The notes beneath the pieces are model-generated. The model searched no databases. It was not told the origin of the DNA and was given only the letters and a program-made list of their open reading frames with translations. A DNA stretch of 64,000 nt from Pyricularia pennisetigena (taxonomy: Eukaryota > Ascomycota > Sordariomycetes > Magnaporthales > Pyriculariaceae): assembly GCF_004337985.1 (NCBI RefSeq), contig NC_043742.1:4192781-4256780 (forward strand), written 5' to 3'. How positions within the stretch are numbered: the first letter of the stretch is position 1; the number at the start of each line of letters is the position of its first letter. A program made the position numbers and the translations under genes. Shown one piece after another: positions 60,945 through 64,000 of this stretch.

Positions 60945-62090
60945 TCAAAAAGACAATGCTTTGGTAACCGCAACACCAGAGACAAACATCGACGCGACCG
61001 TTATTATGCTCGACACCGACATGAGCGACATGCCACTGATACCATGGCCCGCCGTGCAGCCGCCCGCAACCCTGGACCCGACGGCCATGGCGAAGCCGCC
61101 CAGCGCGGCCCTCGTGGCCGACACGCCGCTGAGCCCGGTGCCAGCCAAAGCCGTGGGCAGCGCCCTCGCCAGGGCGGCAGATCCGAGAATGATGCCGCTG
61201 ACGAACACCAGCGCGCTCATCGACTTTGGCCTCTGCCCGCCGGAAACAGCCCACCAGAAAAGGTCGCCGAGCTCGTCAAAGACGGTCGACGTCCCCAACA
61301 TCGACCGGCGGACGAGCAGCGAGACGAGCTGTGCCCCGGCGATCAGTAACCCGCCCACTACCGGCTCCATCTGCCGCCGGGTGCCGGCGTTGCCGCTCAG
61401 AGTGTTGACGTTCAGCGCCGCCCCGATGGCGGCGGCGGCCAGCGCCTCAAAGACGACCAACCCAACCCGTGGGCTCACCCCGACGCACTCGTGGAGCGTC
61501 AGACACGGCTTCTCCCCGGCCGTCTTGGCGGGCTCCTGGGCGTTGCGACGAGCCATCCACGGCCGCAAGAATCCCGTCCAGACGATGCCACCCGCCACGC
61601 CGCCGACGAGCGTCCAGTATCCCGACGGGATGCCAAGCCCGATCTGCGTCGCCACCGTTCCCGGACAGGAGCCGGCCAGGGCCATGCCGCCGCCGAGAAG
61701 GGCGCCTCCAACGACGTTGGCGTCTGCCGAGCCGACGAGGTTGAACGACGAGAAGCTGCGCGGGCTGAGCTTCACGTATCCCAGGCCCTGGAGGAGGGAT
61801 GCAAGGACACTGCCGGGGAAGGGGATTTTTTTTTGTTAGTAGGTGTTTTGTTATCAGCAAGGTTTCGAGGTAGATGCTGGGTGTTCGGACGGAGGGCAGA
61901 AAACTGGAGGAGGGTGGGCACTTGGAACCTACGCACTCCCAGCTGTGGCCGTCAGTAGGGTTTGCAACATGTGGAAGTCTTCCAGCTCAAGCTGTGCCAT
62001 GATGACCGACGGCTGATATACTCCCGCACCCGCCAGGGCTGCGCCGAATGCGGCACCTGAGATCAGGCCGGGGAGGATGGAGGCCGCCAT
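60945..62090 (-). CDS. YeeE/YedE-family membrane transporter (TsuA-like, thiosulfate/sulfur uptake)
   Basis: Exons 62090-61933 and 61809-60945 give 340 residues, largely hydrophobic. The family includes bacterial TsuA, a thiosulfate transporter that uses conserved Cys residues. Here the paired signatures are GGGMALAGSCPGTVATQIGL in the first half and GSRVAGGCTAGHGISGMSLM near the C-terminus, each with one Cys in a Gly-rich turn. Exon 1 has MAASILPGLISGAAFGAALA, and the splice restores TAGSAVLASLLQGLGYVKLS. About nine or ten membrane segments are likely. Exon 2 is strongly GC-rich and both strands are open over it; only the minus frame has the family motifs. The family is patchy in fungi, so acquisition from bacteria followed by intron gain is possible but not shown. 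Confidence 0.88.
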
Positions 62091-63490
62091 CGTTTGTCGA
62101 CGAGTGCCGGTTAGGAAAAAGGGGGTGATTGCAAGTAGCGACGGGACGCAAACGGTTTCTGACAAGGTTATAAGTTTAAATGAGATCGGCGCAACAAGTA
62201 CTTGGTGTTCTTGCGGAGGTATAGAGTATAGCGACAAAGTCGGGAATTTTTGTTTGTACAAGATATCTACGAGCTTGGAGATGCACGCAAGAAAGATTTC
62301 CAAAGAGGAAACCCTTTAGAGTTTTTTTTTTTCTGTCTCTCTCAAGAGGCTGCTTTCAGGTCCAAATACAAGAAAAAAAAAATAGAGGCTCAACGGTATG
62401 ATGATGCTGATGTCGGGGGTTTACGACTCGTGCGATGGTCCCCGAAATTCGACTTCGCCGTTGGCATAAATTCTAGTTGAATGAATGTGCATGGTGAGTG
62501 TGTATGTGTTGAAAATGGAACCACATACCTTGTCCGTTTTGCTACGGAGCCAGCATTTTGTTCGTCACTTTGCTCACGCTTTTTCAATAGCTGTGGATGC
62601 ATGCATAAGCAGATTCGACATTGACCAGAAAGAACGAACTACTGGTAGATGGCGTAACTCAGCGGGGGGTTTTTTTTTTATTCTTTGCTGCTGCTAGCGG
62701 AACCCGACGCATCTCTGACGTGCTCAAAAAAATATACATGGTGGAGAAGGAAGCGCGCTATCCCCTCTCTCTAGGCGAGCAAGCGGAAAGAGCAGAAAAG
62801 GGGCTGGGATCTGTCCTCCGGGCATCCCGGCGCTTGCCCCGCCACGTCGGCGTCCCTCTGACAGCGATGTACCATACTACTCGTTACGACGTCGGGGTAG
62901 CAGAGCAAAGCCAACAGGTTTGTTCCCGTCGTCTTGGGCCGGGTTCCAAAGGACGCGTTTTACCACCCGCTCATCGCCCTGAAAACTCTATTATTGCTTC
63001 AAAAAGCTCGGCATTATTGTCCGACTCAAACCTTCATGTTTGTTCGGCGACCTCGTCTGTATGTTTTCTGAATGGCCCCGAGAGGCACATCCTTGTCGCA
63101 GTCCATATTCACTGATACCTTGATACACGTCTTTTTTTTTTTTTTTTTTTTTTTTTCTTCGCGAAATTAGACCGGTGGATCGCGCCGCGTAGTTCACCAC
63201 GTCGGCTCGTTCGTTGGTGACAGCGAAAAGAATCCATCTAGGCGTCGTGAACGGGGCTCTACTCGCTCCAAAAGAACCGAATTATCGTATCGTCTCTGAA
63301 TCTGGACGAGATGTGGACTATTATGAAACACATTTTGGTCGGCAATGATTAGCTTCATTGGATGATAACAGTGGGGAGACGCAGACACACGTCCTTGAAG
63401 CTAAGCGATGGGGAGAATAAAAAAAAAAAAGAGTGAGAAAACAAGATTAAACACGGAAAAGCTTGATAAGGTCGGTAGATAGGTAAGCGA
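62091..63490. other. intergenic, promoter of the YeeE-like gene and flank
   Basis: 1.4 kb. A frame of 164 codons at 62621-63115 lacks motifs, starts in T-rich sequence and has no splice support, so it is not called. A poly(dT) of 25 nt lies at 63132-63156. Confidence 0.5.
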
Positions 63491-63652
63491 TTACTCGATT
63501 CTGTCCTGGAACTGGTCCCGGGACGCGTTCATCCCAAGGTTTACTACACTCACAATCCCAAAACCACTGCCGAAGACGGCATTCACAAGAAGCCGCCCGT
63601 GGAAGATCTTGCGAGGAATGACCAGGTCAACAAAAATGATCGTTATCAGCAT
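63491..63652 (-). CDS. 53-residue single-span membrane microprotein (hypothetical)
   Basis: Small frame from ATG 63652 to TAA 63491; an in-frame TGA lies two codons upstream, so this is the first ATG. The protein starts MLITIIFVDLVIPRKIFHGR, continues into a Gly/Val-rich hydrophobic stretch (LLVNAVFGSGFGIVSVVNLG) and ends with the polar tail MNASRDQFQDRIE. The ordered layout, hydrophobic then basic then membrane segment then charged tail, looks coding. I cannot name a family. The low-numbered flank is repetitive and the high-numbered flank reaches the window edge, so upstream exons cannot be excluded. Confidence 0.5.
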   Translation of the reverse strand: MLITIIFVDLVIPRKIFHGRLLVNAVFGSGFGIVSVVNLGMNASRDQFQDRIE

Positions 63653-64000
63653 CGGTCAGCGGCAAAACGAAACGTCGTGCTCGAGAGCATCAGTCCTTTT
63701 GGCCGATTCAAAGAGTCGCCAAAATCCATCCATGCAGGCCACTCCTGCAGCATCTGTGAGCAGCTTGTATGTTTGTGAACAAAAAGTCATCGGACCATTG
63801 ATCAAATTCCATGAGGGAATATACCGGAGCAAACATTACTGCTTTTGGACCTTTGATTGTCTCTTGTCTGACGTATCCCGAGGAAACGTTCTTGGACCAA
63901 TTTCAATCATTTGGTTCAACAGTTTATGAGTGCTGCAAATATCGCCACTTGTATCTCTCGGACCATCGCTAGCTCTATATACGATAGTAAAAAAAAAAAA
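63653..64000. other. right edge, no gene assigned
   Basis: About 350 nt upstream of the small membrane ORF, ending in an A run at the window edge. A plus-strand frame (63609-63929) has no motifs and is antisense to the small ORF start region. Confidence 0.5.

Noticed and set aside
60961..61839. 292-codon plus-strand open frame over the YeeE-like gene
   Set aside because: It is fully antisense to exon 2, whose minus frame carries the family motifs; GC-rich sequence opens the other frames, and the protein has no motif.
62621..63115. 164-codon plus-strand frame
   Set aside because: Begins in T-rich DNA, mixed composition, no motif; not separable from chance.

Overview
The window is nuclear DNA of a filamentous ascomycete, most likely a Sordariomycete. 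The basis is short introns (mostly 45-140 nt) with GTAAGT/GTATGT-type donors, 0.3-2 kb intergenic spacers, an Erg5-type sterol desaturase, a single-finger coiled-coil GATA factor of the AreB/ASD-4 type and a fungal Arp9. I rebuilt 20 gene models at nucleotide level. In every spliced model the exon lengths sum to a whole number of codons. No rRNA, tRNA, CRISPR array or intact transposon was found by eye.

Layout. 1-8 kb: a Dip5-like amino-acid permease and UTP21 (SSU processome), both minus. 8.9-13.8 kb: VIP1/Asp1 inositol-pyrophosphate kinase. 14.5-15.6 kb: histidinol phosphatase. 17.1-19.6 kb: PL4 rhamnogalacturonan lyase. 19.6-28.4 kb: a gene-poor stretch holding a 68-nt GA repeat and one 55-residue Cys-rich ORF. 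28.5-32.0 kb: Hos3-type histone deacetylase. 33.2-34.0 kb: ubiquitin-eL40 fusion. 34.5-39.3 kb: Yip5-like Golgi protein, mitochondrial rhodanese, ERG5 (with a 5-N assembly gap in intron 1). 41.4-45.1 kb: KRR1 divergent from the GATA factor. 47.2-49.3 kb: an orphan tail-anchored protein and a mitochondrial K+/H+ exchange-related protein. 50.6-53.3 kb: an SRF1-like membrane protein and an MDR dehydrogenase. 54.3-62.1 kb: Arp9, RidA, a fructosamine-kinase-like protein lacking a metal-binding Asp, a CDA-fold deaminase and a YeeE/TsuA transporter. 63.5 kb: a 53-residue membrane ORF.

The content is mainly housekeeping. Genes of ribosome synthesis (UTP21, eL40, KRR1) each sit head-to-head with a signalling or chromatin regulator (VIP1, HOS3, GATA factor). 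The most notable observations are: (1) the ubiquitin-eL40 start codon appears split by an intron (A | TG) followed by a 7-nt microexon; (2) an Asp-to-Gly change at the expected metal-binding site of the fructosamine-kinase-like protein; (3) a dense cluster of HGATAR sites in the GATA-factor/KRR1 promoter; (4) 31-44 nt poly(dT) tracts in divergent promoters and next to a splice acceptor; (5) small or orphan genes with no recognised family.
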